Assembly: GCA_963921195.1 (NCBI GenBank) | Contig: OY992538.1 | Coordinates: 4,278,001 to 4,342,000, forward strand | Direction: 5' to 3' | Length of the DNA stretch: 64,000 bases | DNA from: Pegoplata infirma | Lineage: Eukaryota; Arthropoda; Insecta; Diptera; Anthomyiidae | In this document: positions 12,801-22,767 of the stretch, in pieces | How positions within the stretch are numbered: position 1 is the stretch's first letter | Layout: every line of letters starts with the position of its first letter | Program-made: the position numbers and the translations under genes | Notes under the pieces: generated by a model | What the model was told of the DNA's origin: nothing | Seen by the model: only the letters and a program-made list of their open reading frames with translations | Database searches by the model: none

Positions 12801-14391
12801 TCTGAGAAGTTTTCTATAGAAAAAATGTCTCAGAATCTGAGAAGTTTTCTATAGAAAAAATGTCTCAGAATTCTAGAATTTTTCTTTAGAAAAATTGTCT
12901 CAGAACCTGAGAATTTTCTATAGAAATAATGTCTCAGAATATGAAAATTTTTCTATAAAAAAAATCTCAGAATCTGAGAACTTTTCTATAGAAAAAAGGT
13001 CACAGAATCTGTGAACTTTTCTATACAAAAAATGTCCCAGAATCTGAGAATTTTTCTATAGAGAAAATGTCTCAGAATCTGAGAAGTTTTCCATAGAAAA
13101 AATGTCTCCGATTCTGGGACATTTTTCTCAGATTTTGAGACATTTTTCTACAGAAAAATTCTCAGATTCTGAGACAGTTTGTCTATTGAAAAGTTCTCAG
13201 ATTCTGAGACATTTTTTCTATAGAAAATTCTTTTTCTATAGAAAAATTCTCAGGATATGAGACATTTTTTCTATATAAAAATACTCAGATTCTGAGACAT
13301 TTTTTCTATAGAAAAAATTTTAGATACTGGGACATTTTTTCCATAGAAAAATTTTCAGATTATGAGATATTTTTCTATAGAAAAATTCAGAGATTTTGAG
13401 ATAATTTTTCTATAGAAAAATTCTCGGATTTAGAGATATTTTTTTTTTTAGAAAAATTCTAAGATTCTGAGATATATGAAAATTTTTTAAGAGAATTTTT
13501 AGATTCTGAAAACTTTTTTTAAAAAATTCTTTCTTATTTAACATCAGTTATGTTCATATTCTTTTGGCGACTTGGGCACTCGGCTGTGATGCTGTTAAAA
13601 AGACACCAAAATGTTAGTAACTGCAAACTTTATAAAACTTTATAAACATAATGCATCCATATTATAAATTTGTTTATAAACTATTTATTTATACAAAAAA
13701 TAAACGCAATTCCAATTTTTATTATATGGCAGAAATTTTTGCAAAATTATTTTAATTCTTAAGTTTATCTGTTCATTTTGTTATTCTTTGTTTTTAGTAC
13801 GTCCTTCATAGTTCATAAAAGCTGAAAAAAACATCAGTACTTGAGGTTACAATGTGTAGTTTTGAAAATACATAATCCAATTTTTAGTATTTCGCCGCAG
13901 CATAGAAAACCACATTTCTTTGTTATAGTTCTATGTTTGATTTGAGTTGTGTGGTGGTTTTTTTCATCTGTAAAATATTTATGTTTAATTTTCTATAAAA
14001 AAACATAATAAAATTTATCACAAATCAGATTTTCTTACCTTTTGTTGCAGGATTATCCATATTTGTTGTTTTTTTCGTATTTTCCGCATTTTTAACAATT
14101 TTGATACAGATTTTATTGTTTTGTTATTGTTTATTTTTATTTTTTTTTAATTGTCATTTTTGCAGTAAACAGTATTACAATATTTAAAAAAAATAAAAAC
14201 ACTCAAAAAATTTCTACCAAACAACTGTCAATATTTCATGTACTTTTAGTTCTGGCAACATATGTTTGAAAGCAACGTAAATCAAAGGCACAAACCTCGT
14301 AACACAGACGAAAAAATAATATCGTTTTAGTGAATAACAATAGTGACTACTTTCCGTCTGTAGACGGAACGTTTCATCGACTTACTGAATT
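9846..14391. mobile_element. Element B: TIR element carrying a 3-kb satellite array
   Basis: Left terminus CAATTCAGTAACTCGAT and right terminus (inverse CAATTCAGTAAGTCGAT) are inverted repeats set inside element A, whose sequence resumes at 14392 (CCCAGTTG..AATACACCTAACTGA). The central part is the satellite described next; the flanks 9870-10450 and 13500-14340 are AT-rich with no good ORF. The exact target duplication is not clear. Confidence 0.65.
10470..13490. repeat. Satellite array S1 (~35-bp unit) in three alternately oriented blocks
   Basis: The unit is TTCTCAGATTCTGAGA followed by CATTTTTTCTATAGAAAAA. It contains two palindromic cores, CTCAGATTCTGAG and TTTTTCTATAGAAAAA. Units run forward from about 10470 to 11610, in reverse (TCTCAGAATCTGAGAA, CTATAG, AAAAAATG) from about 11620 to 13100, then forward again to about 13490. 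Roughly 85 units with point changes and occasional short deletions. Confidence 0.93.
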
Positions 14392-15202
14392 GGGCTATAA
14401 GTCCCAGTTGAAATACACCTAACTGAGTCGCAGTTGATTTGGCTCAGTTAATGATAACTATTTTTTATTCTATTTTGAATTTAACTGAGATTCCAGTTAC
14501 TGGCAACAAGTTGTTAGTTAAATCTATGAAAATTTGGAATTTAGTAGATAATAACTGGCTGAAATTTGACAATTGGGTTTTAACGTTTTTAGGGGAATAA
14601 AATTTCTCTTTTATTTTAAACAACCTTTAAGCCGCATTCACAATGTTGGAGTACTCCAATCTGTGGAAAATTTTATATCTTTCCCTTTTGCACTTTCATA
14701 TTTTTGAATTTGTCTATCCTTTTTCAATTCACTCCAGAGTCAAACATGTTCTACTCTGGAGTTCCAATCTGGAGTTAACAGAGGTATGTTAACCGTTAAC
14801 AGAGAAAAAATACACCCCTGTAAAAGTGCCATCACTACACGCAAAAAAAAAAATCTGTGTAAGATTGAGCAATCCTACTTGGTAAAACTTTTTTCATACC
14901 AAAAAAAATTTTTTACCAAATTTTTGCTAATATTATGCTTGTCGATGTTAAAGTAACATAATTCATTTTTTATGTAAAATAACCAAGTAGCTTGCACAAT
15001 AACGCAAATTACCTGCACAAAAATTTATCGAAAGAAAACAACAAAAAAACAAATACAGACCGCCATTTTCATTTTTTTTGTGTGCGTTGTTTGTTTATTT
15101 TTTGTGTTATAAAAACGTAAAAAGGAAATTGATAAATAAAATAAAAATAAATTAATAAATAATAATAAATAATTAGTTTTCTAAAAGATAAATAAATGTA
15201 AG

Positions 15203-15434
15203 TGTTAGAAATGAATAATCTGGCATCCCTTTGACATATTTGTAAAATGACATTTGATTAATGTTATTGCACTATAATATTGGTGCATTGGTATCACTGA
15301 AGTTTGGCATTATTGCACATGCAATGAAAGTCACTCTTTCACTTCCGTTTAGTTTTTCGCACAATACATTTTGATCTAAATAAAAGTAAATGAATTTATA
15401 GTACAAATCTGAATTTTGATTTTTGAAATTAACA
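15203..15434 (+). repeat. 5' LTR
   Basis: Begins TGTTAGAAATG and ends GAAATTAACA (TG..CA); 232 bp. Starts immediately after GTAAG. Confidence 0.95.
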
Positions 15435-15446
15435 TTGGCGACGAGG

Positions 15447-18400
15447 ATGGACGAGGCAACGTTGAAAAACGTATTGCTATCCTTTCAAGAGGCAAATCAG
15501 CTGCTACTTCAACAAACCCTGGAAAACAATATTTTATCGCTACAACGTGTTTTGGGTAGAGAGCAAACACAAACCGTTCCTGTATTTAGAACATTTGACA
15601 AAAATGTTGAGAAGTGGTCAACATATATACAGCAAGTAGAGCAACATTTTGTGGCAAATGCTGTCACAAAGGGAGAAGTTAAACGTGCGTGTTTTTTATC
15701 GTGGGTTGGAACTGAAACATTTGAGTTACTACAAAAAATTTGTGTAGGTAACGTCAGTGAAAAACCGTTCTATGACCTGGTGTCCATGTTAAATAACCAT
15801 TATGTGGAAAGGCTTCATGTGCTAGCGGCTAGGTTTAAATTTTACTCCATTAGAATGAAACCTAGCGAATCTTATGCAGATTGGGTGGCGGAGTTAAGGG
15901 GAGCAGCGAAGGACTGCATTTTTCAATGTCCTAAAGACAACTGCCATGAATCTTTGGTTGACACCAATATAAGAGATATGATTATAATTCACACGCCACA
16001 TGATAAGGTACGCAGCGCAGCATTACAGAAAACAAATCCGTCGCTTGAAGAGGTTTTACAAATAGCATCGGTATATGAAACAACAGTCAAAACGTGTATT
16101 GAATTAAAAGGTGAGGAAAGTACAGCTGATGTTAATGCTGTTAATCATTCGAAGAAAAAATTTGAGCGTAAAAGTGGAAAAAATCGTAATAAGTCTGATG
16201 ATGAAAGTGAAAATACTTGGAAATCATGCCCTGGTTGTGGTAACAGGCATCAACGTGAAGAGTGCTATCATTTTAAAAACAAAACAAAGTGTCGTATGTG
16301 CTCAAAAACGGGTCACATTGCTGCTGTGTGTCAGAGCTCAAAATCTGACCCGAGAAAATTGAGGAATGGGAACGAGGAAAAAGCGAATGCTGTATGTGAA
16401 TTCGAAGCTATTGGTTCCATAGAATTAATCAGCAGGTCGGTGGAGGTATGTAAGGTGAATCCGGTTATGAATAGCAGCAAATCAAAGAAGATTCTGGTAG
16501 AGTTACAGATAAATAAGCTGAGGAGCGCATTTCAAGTCGACACAGGCGCGTCTTGTTCACTCATAGGGCTCAACACATATGCAAAATTGGGTCACCCCAC
16601 TTGTAAGAGTACCGATAAAGTATTAAAGGCGTATGGTGGCAATCTTTTAAAATTGAAAGGCTTAATCGAAGTAGATGTTGAATGGCAAAATATGCATAGA
16701 AGACTTCCGTTGCTAGTGGTTGACTGCGAGGAGGCTACAAACATACTAGGCTTAGATTGGTTTGAAATCTTAAAATTTAAATTATCTTTTCCTCCATATA
16801 AAAATGAGGTTAATGAATGTAATTTTTCTTTTATAGGTCAGGCATGTCGCGAAAGTTTGATCACATCATTAAAACAGATGGCTGGCAATTTCTCTGAAAT
16901 TTTCTCAGCAGAGTTGGGGTTATGTAAATCGTTAAAAGCCGATATAAAATTAAAAGATAATGCTACCCCAAAATTTCACAAACCATACAATTTACCATTT
17001 TCCCAATATGAAGCCGTACGTTCTGAGTTGAAAAGGCTTGTAGGTATAGGGGTTTTAAAGTCAGTTACAAGCAGCGAGTGGGCAGCTCCGATTGTCGTAG
17101 TGCAGAAACCAAGCGGAGAGCTAAGAATATGTGCTGATTTCAAAGTGACCATAAACCCCCAAATCGAAGTGGACCGGTATCCAATTCCTCGTATTGAAGA
17201 ACTATTTAATAGATTACAAGGCGGTAAATTTTTCACAAAAATAGATTTAAGCGAGGCGTACCTGCAGGTTGAGCTGGCTGATTTGACAAAAAAATTCATG
17301 GTAATAAATACACCCTTTGGGTTATATCAATTTTTACGAATGCCATTTGGGGTCTCTAGCGCACCTGGTTTATTTCAAAGACTGATGGAGGAAGTTATTG
17401 CAGGGGTCCCCCACAGTGCAGTATACTTGGATGATATAATTGTAACTGGCTTAACTAATGAAGAACACTTACAGAATGTTGAAGAAATTTTTAAGAGGCT
17501 TAAATCTCACGGTCTAAAATGTAAAGAAAATAAATGTGAATTTGCTCAAGAGAGTATAGAATATGTGGGCCATATAATCGACAGTAGCGGAATCATGCCG
17601 TCAGAAAAAAGAGTAGAAGCGATCAAACTCATGCCTCGACCTCAAAATATCCAGGAACTTGAATCATTCATCGGAAAAATAAACTATTACAACAAATTCA
17701 TTGAAAATTTTTCGACACACGCAGCACCATTAAATGAATTAAGGAAGAAAAATGTCAACTTTAAATGGACTGAAAAGCAGCAGAGTGCGTTTAATGAACT
17801 AAAAGATGCGATTGTAAAAGCAACAAAATTAGTACATTTCAACAACAAACTACCGATTATTTTGGCAGTTGACGCATCGAGTAAAGGAATAGGTGCTATA
17901 ATTTCACACAAATTTCCGGATGGTACAGAGAGGCCAATAGCGCATGCATCCAAAACATTGAATACATCCCAACAACGTTACTCGCAGGTGGAAAAAGAAG
18001 CTTTGGCTGTAATTTATGGCGTTAAAAAACATCACCAGTATCTGTATGGAAGGCGGTTCGAATTGGTTACTGATCATAAAGCGTTAACAACACTGTTTCA
18101 TCCTTCAAAAAGATTGCCCGTTGTTACATTGCACCGGTTACAGCGATGGGCAATAGAGCTATTAGCATATGATTATACTATCCGTTTTAAGAAATCAGCC
18201 GACAATGCCAATGCAGACGCGCTTTCGAGGCTACCAGCAGGTGAAGACCTTTGTTTTGATCAGAAAGAAAATTCCATGCTTGAAAGTGTTAATTCGGTAT
18301 ATCAGCTGACTGTCGACTCATTTCCAATAAATGCCGAAGTCCTTAGAAAGTATACTGAAGAGGATGAAACTTTAAAGACAATTTGTAATTACGTTCAACA

Positions 18401-19646
18401 TGGATGGCCAGAAAAAATCCCAAAATCTCAAGGTAATATTGAACCGTTTTATAATAGAAAGTTTTCTTTGTCATTGCAGAGTGGAGTTTTACTTCTGCAA
18501 ACTGAGCATTTGAGAGTTTTCGTACCCGAAGCTCTACAAAAAGAAATCGTAAATATGCTACATGATGGTCATTGGGGAAAAAGCCGTATGAAAGAGATGG
18601 CCAGACGTTATGTGTGGTTTCCTGCTATTGATAAAGCAATAGAGAAAAAACATGATACATGTGACATTTGTCTCGAATCTTCAAATTATCCAAAGAAAGA
18701 ATTTTCACCATGGCCGAATCCTAGTCATCCATGGGACAGAATTCATTTGGATTTCGCAGGCCCATTTTATAATCGGATGTGGCTGATTATAGTTGATGCG
18801 TATTCAAAATTTCCTTATACGATTGAGTTATCTTCGGCAACATCTACATCTACCATAGCGTGTCTCCAACGTATAATTTCCATTGAGGGCTTACCGAATA
18901 CCATTGTGACAGACAATGGAACGCAATTCACGTCATATGAGTTCAAACAATTTTGTTCTAAAAATGATATTCAACACCTTACGACTGCACCATTTCATCC
19001 GGCATCAAATGGAACAGCTGAAAGATTTGTGAGAACTTTTAAAGAAGCTTTTGTAAAAATTTTAAAGGAGGAGAAAAGCGTTGAAAAGGCCTTGTACAAA
19101 TACCTGGCTACATATAGAAGCACACCAAATCCCGAAACGGGAAAATCTCCAGCCGAGTTATTGCATGGTCGACAACCAAAAGTAATCCTAGAAGCGCTAT
19201 TTCCAAAACCAAAACCATGTTCTTCAAATATCTCAAAATTCGTAGTTAATGATCCAGTATTAGCACGTAATTTCTCAAGAGGGTCAAGGTGGCTTAAAGG
19301 CACTATAAAGAAAATTATCGGTGCAAACATGTACATCATAGAAACAATAAAAGGAGACATTAAAAGACATCAAAATCAAATCCATTTATACCACGGAGAC
19401 CAGTGGCCACTTGATCAAGAGCAGTCTAAATCGGATGATCCTTTTGAAATAGATTTCGAGGCATATATGGAAAGCCCTGTGGAGAACCCGGTGGAAAACC
19501 AAACATCAGTTCCTGATATAAATACGAATCCACCTCCAGTGGAAACGCCTTTGTCTACACATAATGAAAATCAGATGCCGACACTAAGAAGATCATCAAG
19601 AGTCCGAAGACGTGTTCGTTTTGATCCAGAAGTTTGGGTTACTTAA
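15447..19646 (+). CDS. Gag-Pol polyprotein of Ty3/Gypsy retrotransposon, intact
   Basis: A single 1399-aa frame. ATG at 15447 is the first in the frame and lies just after the LTR and primer site. Order of parts: capsid-like Gag (residues about 1-250); two CCHC-type knuckles (CPGCGNRHQREEC, then CRMCSKTGHIAAVC, about 16228-16330); aspartic protease with DTGAS (about 16539); reverse transcriptase with the YLDD box (17424-17435); RNase H with VDASSKGIG (about 17870); integrase with its HH-CC zinc site (DGHWGKSR to CDICLES, about 18562-18675) and DDE residues in LDFAGPF, TDNGTQF and NGTAERF (about 18750, 18909 and 19021). There are no stops or frameshifts, so the element may still be competent. 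Gag and Pol share one frame, so no programmed frameshift is needed. Classification is firm at Ty3/Gypsy level and tentative below it. Confidence 0.97.
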   Translation: MDEATLKNVLLSFQEANQLLLQQTLENNILSLQRVLGREQTQTVPVFRTFDKNVEKWSTYIQQVEQHFVANAVTKGEVKRACFLSWVGTETFELLQKICVGNVSEKPFYDLVSMLNNHYVERLHVLAARFKFYSIRMKPSESYADWVAELRGAAKDCIFQCPKDNCHESLVDTNIRDMIIIHTPHDKVRSAALQKTNPSLEEVLQIASVYETTVKTCIELKGEESTADVNAVNHSKKKFERKSGKNRNKSDDESENTWKSCPGCGNRHQREECYHFKNKTKCRMCSKTGHIAAVCQSSKSDPRKLRNGNEEKANAVCEFEAIGSIELISRSVEVCKVNPVMNSSKSKKILVELQINKLRSAFQVDTGASCSLIGLNTYAKLGHPTCKSTDKVLKAYGGNLLKLKGLIEVDVEWQNMHRRLPLLVVDCEEATNILGLDWFEILKFKLSFPPYKNEVNECNFSFIGQACRESLITSLKQMAGNFSEIFSAELGLCKSLKADIKLKDNATPKFHKPYNLPFSQYEAVRSELKRLVGIGVLKSVTSSEWAAPIVVVQKPSGELRICADFKVTINPQIEVDRYPIPRIEELFNRLQGGKFFTKIDLSEAYLQVELADLTKKFMVINTPFGLYQFLRMPFGVSSAPGLFQRLMEEVIAGVPHSAVYLDDIIVTGLTNEEHLQNVEEIFKRLKSHGLKCKENKCEFAQESIEYVGHIIDSSGIMPSEKRVEAIKLMPRPQNIQELESFIGKINYYNKFIENFSTHAAPLNELRKKNVNFKWTEKQQSAFNELKDAIVKATKLVHFNNKLPIILAVDASSKGIGAIISHKFPDGTERPIAHASKTLNTSQQRYSQVEKEALAVIYGVKKHHQYLYGRRFELVTDHKALTTLFHPSKRLPVVTLHRLQRWAIELLAYDYTIRFKKSADNANADALSRLPAGEDLCFDQKENSMLESVNSVYQLTVDSFPINAEVLRKYTEEDETLKTICNYVQHGWPEKIPKSQGNIEPFYNRKFSLSLQSGVLLLQTEHLRVFVPEALQKEIVNMLHDGHWGKSRMKEMARRYVWFPAIDKAIEKKHDTCDICLESSNYPKKEFSPWPNPSHPWDRIHLDFAGPFYNRMWLIIVDAYSKFPYTIELSSATSTSTIACLQRIISIEGLPNTIVTDNGTQFTSYEFKQFCSKNDIQHLTTAPFHPASNGTAERFVRTFKEAFVKILKEEKSVEKALYKYLATYRSTPNPETGKSPAELLHGRQPKVILEALFPKPKPCSSNISKFVVNDPVLARNFSRGSRWLKGTIKKIIGANMYIIETIKGDIKRHQNQIHLYHGDQWPLDQEQSKSDDPFEIDFEAYMESPVENPVENQTSVPDINTNPPPVETPLSTHNENQMPTLRRSSRVRRRVRFDPEVWVT

Positions 19647-19716
19647 AGGAAACAAATTTTTATATCTTTGTAATTTTTCTATTTTATTTTGAATTGTAAA
19701 ATTAAGTCCAGGGGAG

Positions 19717-19948
19717 TGTTAGAAATGAATAATCTGGCATCCCTTTGACATATTTGTAAAATGACATTTGATTAATGTTATTGCACTATAATATTGGTGC
19801 ATTGGTATCACTGAAGTTTGGCATTATTGCACATGCAATGAAAGTCACTCTTTCACTTCCGTTTAGTTTTTCGCACAATACATTTTGATCTAAATAAAAG
19901 TAAATGAATTTATAGTACAAATCTGAATTTTGATTTTTGAAATTAACA
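19717..19948 (+). repeat. 3' LTR
   Basis: 232 bp; reads the same as the 5' LTR throughout as far as I can see. Followed by GTAAG. It contains AATAAA-like TAAATAAAAG, a plausible polyadenylation signal. Confidence 0.95.
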
Positions 19949-20009
19949 GTAAGATAAAAGAATGTTAAAGTTAATTTTGCTTTCATCACTTAAAACACCA
20001 TTCATTAAG

Positions 20010-20455
20010 AAAACCCAATGGAGTCCCAGACGTATGTTTCGATGAATAACAAATGGAATGATAAAGTGAGTATACCCGCATTCCGAAGACACCAATAAGG
20101 TTTAATAGATTTTTAGTTAAAAATTTGTGTTTGGTAATAATTTTCTATTTTTACAGGGTACTGCTAAATAAATTTTTGAAGCTATGGCGAATCCTTCACT
20201 ACAATAAAGAGCGTGGACACCTATCCTGCCTTTAGGTATAAAATTAAAACCTAAAAACCCAAAGCCAAGGGAGTCCATACCTGTTTTGAGTTACAAATGG
20301 AATGACAAAGTAAGTGTTCCTCCTTACCAAGAGACCAATGGGGTTTACCAATTTTTTAAATTAAAAATTTATGTTTTGTAATAATTTTCTATTTTTACAG
20401 GATGCTTTTAAATAAATTCGTGAAGCTATAGCGGATCCTTTACTTCAAGAAGAAG
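20010..20455 (+). repeat. Tandemly duplicated exon-intron-exon-like unit inside element D
   Basis: Two diverged ~240-bp units. Each has a short open segment ending KWND-K, a donor (AAAGTGAGTA, then AAAGTAAGTG), an intron-sized gap ending in TTTTCTATTTTTACAG, and a short downstream segment with a stop. It looks like decayed exons of a transposase or a captured gene; I do not recognise the peptide. Confidence 0.45.
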
Positions 20456-21385
20456 CGTAGGCAGCAGTCACTCGAGAAAATTGTGCAAAAAGGGTCAGTT
20501 GGTCGGTGGTAAATTAAATCCTACACAACATTTATTACATTAATATGGATTTATTCTGTGAAAATTTTAAATTCAACAAATATACAAATTTTTACAAAAA
20601 TTTATTGAATATTTATTTTAGCATAAATGTGGTAATTTTTAGCATTATTTTTAGTCATCTTTTCTAATAATTTTGGAATATTTCACCATATCTCTTTTTG
20701 TATATTTTACCAAGTTTTTACTTAAATAGCATTAGCATTTTCTTCAAAATTTTTTACATAAGTGTTTTGGCTAAATTACGAAAACTACTTCGTCGGTTGT
20801 AGTTTTAGCATATTTTTGGTAAAATTATGCCAGATTTTTGCTCACTCCGACACAAGTTTTTTTTTGCGTGTAATAATGTCATTGAAAAAAAATAAACAAA
20901 TTAAAAAATTTTATATTAAAACAATTTAAAATGAAATAAAATATTTTAAAACGTAAAAAAAAATATAATTTCAAACGTAAACTAAATTTAGTGGGATAAT
21001 TTTACCAAATTATGAGACAAGTAAATAAACTGTGACAGAACTCCACTCTGCATTTTGTACAGTTAACATTTCAATCTGTGGCCGAGAGTGGAGTGACTCC
21101 GACATTGTGAACGTAGCTTTATTAAATACATACGAAAAAAATATACAATATTTACACATTAATTTAATTTTTTAATTACCGAACGATTTCGAACTACATG
21201 CCTCACCAACACGACACTAATTTACAAGTTCGCCAATTTCGTCATCACATATGGTCCTTTACAAGCTTCAGATTTTTTACATCCTTCATCAAGATCTAAA
21301 GAATAATAATTTCTTTATTAACTTTTGCAAAAATTAAATTAAAATACAAAATAATAAATAGAAACTTACCTAAGATTTGTTCTTA

Positions 21386-22640
21386 CACTCAAAAAAGTAT
21401 GTCGGTAAAATCTACTACAAAAGACAGTTGTTTTGACTACATTTTGTTGTTGAAAAGGCGTCCACTACACATAACGGTAAAAACAACTGAATATGTTGTT
21501 GTTTTTAACTATTGATTTTCAACTACAAAATGTAGTAAAAACTACTACAAAAGACGGTATACAGTTGTTTTTATTACACTTGCCTGAAATTTTATTTAAA
21601 AAATTTTTTAAACGTTTAAGTGATTGATTTTTATTTATTTAAGGGTCGAACCAGAATCAAATGCGTCACGCAAGACGCAAAAAAAAAACAAAAACAAACA
21701 CATCAAATTTGAAATTTTTACGTCCGTTTGATTTAGGTAGCTCACATTTAAATATTAGAAACGAAAAATTATTGGGCGTTACGCCTTACGCGACGTAATT
21801 TGATTCAGGTTGGACGCTAAAAAGCAATACATTTCAGTTGGTTGTATAGAATTTCTATATGAAATTAAAATTTTTTGGTGTATTTATCTGGAATTATAGA
21901 AGAAAAAAATTATATTAATAAAATGTTAAACGAAATATATTGATTGTATTTACCTTTGTTTTTTTAATAGTTCATTTCCAATTTTCACCGCTACTGATCA
22001 AAATTTGTCTGGAATAAAAAAAAAACGAAATGATTTGGCAAAATTGATTTATAAAAAAAAATAATTAATTTGCAATGTTTAAAAAAAGTATGTACCTGTT
22101 CTGTTGTGTATACAAAGAAAAGAAAGATGGCACGCTCATAAGAAAACAAGACACTGCATACATTGTATTTTGTTTTTATTCCGATTGGTTTTTACACACG
22201 CTTTTGTGAGCGCTATATTATACACACTTGTTTTCTCTATTTTATCCACTTATTTTCTTTCGCTCAAGAATATTTTTCCAAAAACATATTTTTTGTTATA
22301 ATTAAACTTAATAAATTGTAATTTAATTTATTTAGATATTGTTTATTTGGTATAAAAATAATTCCTTCCGCATCCCGCACGACCAACTCTTTCGACACAT
22401 TCGTTTGCAATAAAAATTTCTAGAAAAAAACGAGTTTTTAGAAAAAAACAAAAAACAACTACATAAATCAACTATTGCTACAGTGTAGTACAGTTTTTGT
22501 ATTTATTTTTTGAAACTACTACAAAAAAAGTTGTTTGAGATTTTTTCATACAAAAACGACCGAAATTGTAGTTAAAAACAACAGCTACAACTTACTACAC
22601 AAACGACCGTCATGTAGTAACTGCAATAATTTTCTGAGTG
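21386..22640. mobile_element. Element E: long, divergent member of the CACTCA MITE family
   Basis: Left TA-CACTCAAAAAAGTATGT and right AATTTTCTGAGTG-TA. Subterminal AAAACAACTNNNNTGTAGT blocks match the shorter family members (36193, 42840, 48306). TA duplications are at 21384-21385 and 22641-22642. The central ~700 bp is unrelated AT-rich DNA with no clear gene. Confidence 0.7.
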
Positions 22641-22767
22641 TATTTGTATCTATTTTATTTAATTTGTTGATTAATTTTTAATTTCCTGTCAATAAAATTA
22701 ATTTTGATTTACAAGTAACTGAAATAATGTTAAAATTAACTGTGTTTAATAGTTATTGGTGATTATA

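Larger units (their letters stand above)
15203..19948 (+). mobile_element. Complete Ty3/Gypsy-type LTR retrotransposon
   Basis: This element is 4746 bp, flanked by the 5-bp target duplication GTAAG (15198-15202 and 19949-19953). It has two 232-bp LTRs, one long gag-pol frame, a primer-binding-site position directly after the 5' LTR (TGGCGACGAGGA from 15436) and a short purine tract (AGGGGAG, about 19710-19716) before the 3' LTR. No env-like frame follows pol. The LTRs are the same length and show no differences on reading, so insertion looks recent. The gag-pol arrangement resembles the invertebrate elements often labelled K02A2.6-like. The primer tRNA was not assigned. Confidence 0.95.
14838..20870. 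mobile_element. Element D: TA-flanked, CACGCAAAAAAA termini, contains the LTR retrotransposon
   Basis: Left TA-CACGCAAAAAAAAAAATC and right TTTTTTTTTGCGTG-TA, with inward homology (TGTGTAAGATTGAGCAA versus the inverse of GCTCACTCCGACACA). The TA duplications are at 14836-14837 and 20871-20872. Apart from the retrotransposon it holds the exon-like units at 20010-20455. Confidence 0.75.
14630..21118. mobile_element. Element C: TTA-flanked TIR element containing D
   Basis: Left TTA-AGCCGCATTCACAATG and right CATTGTGAACGTAGCT-TTA are inverted repeats that extend over the GTTGGAGTACTCCA / GGAGTGACTCCGAC segment. The 3-bp TTA duplications are at 14627-14629 and 21119-21121, as expected for PIF/Harbinger-type elements. 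Internal GAGT/ACTC blocks near 14735-14775 also resemble the right end. Confidence 0.75.

Noticed and set aside
10470..13490. CRISPR array
   Set aside because: Units are contiguous without unique spacers, the organism is eukaryotic and no cas genes exist.
22104..22301. 65-codon + frame in element E
   Set aside because: AT-rich, hydrophobic by composition; no motif and inside a non-autonomous element.
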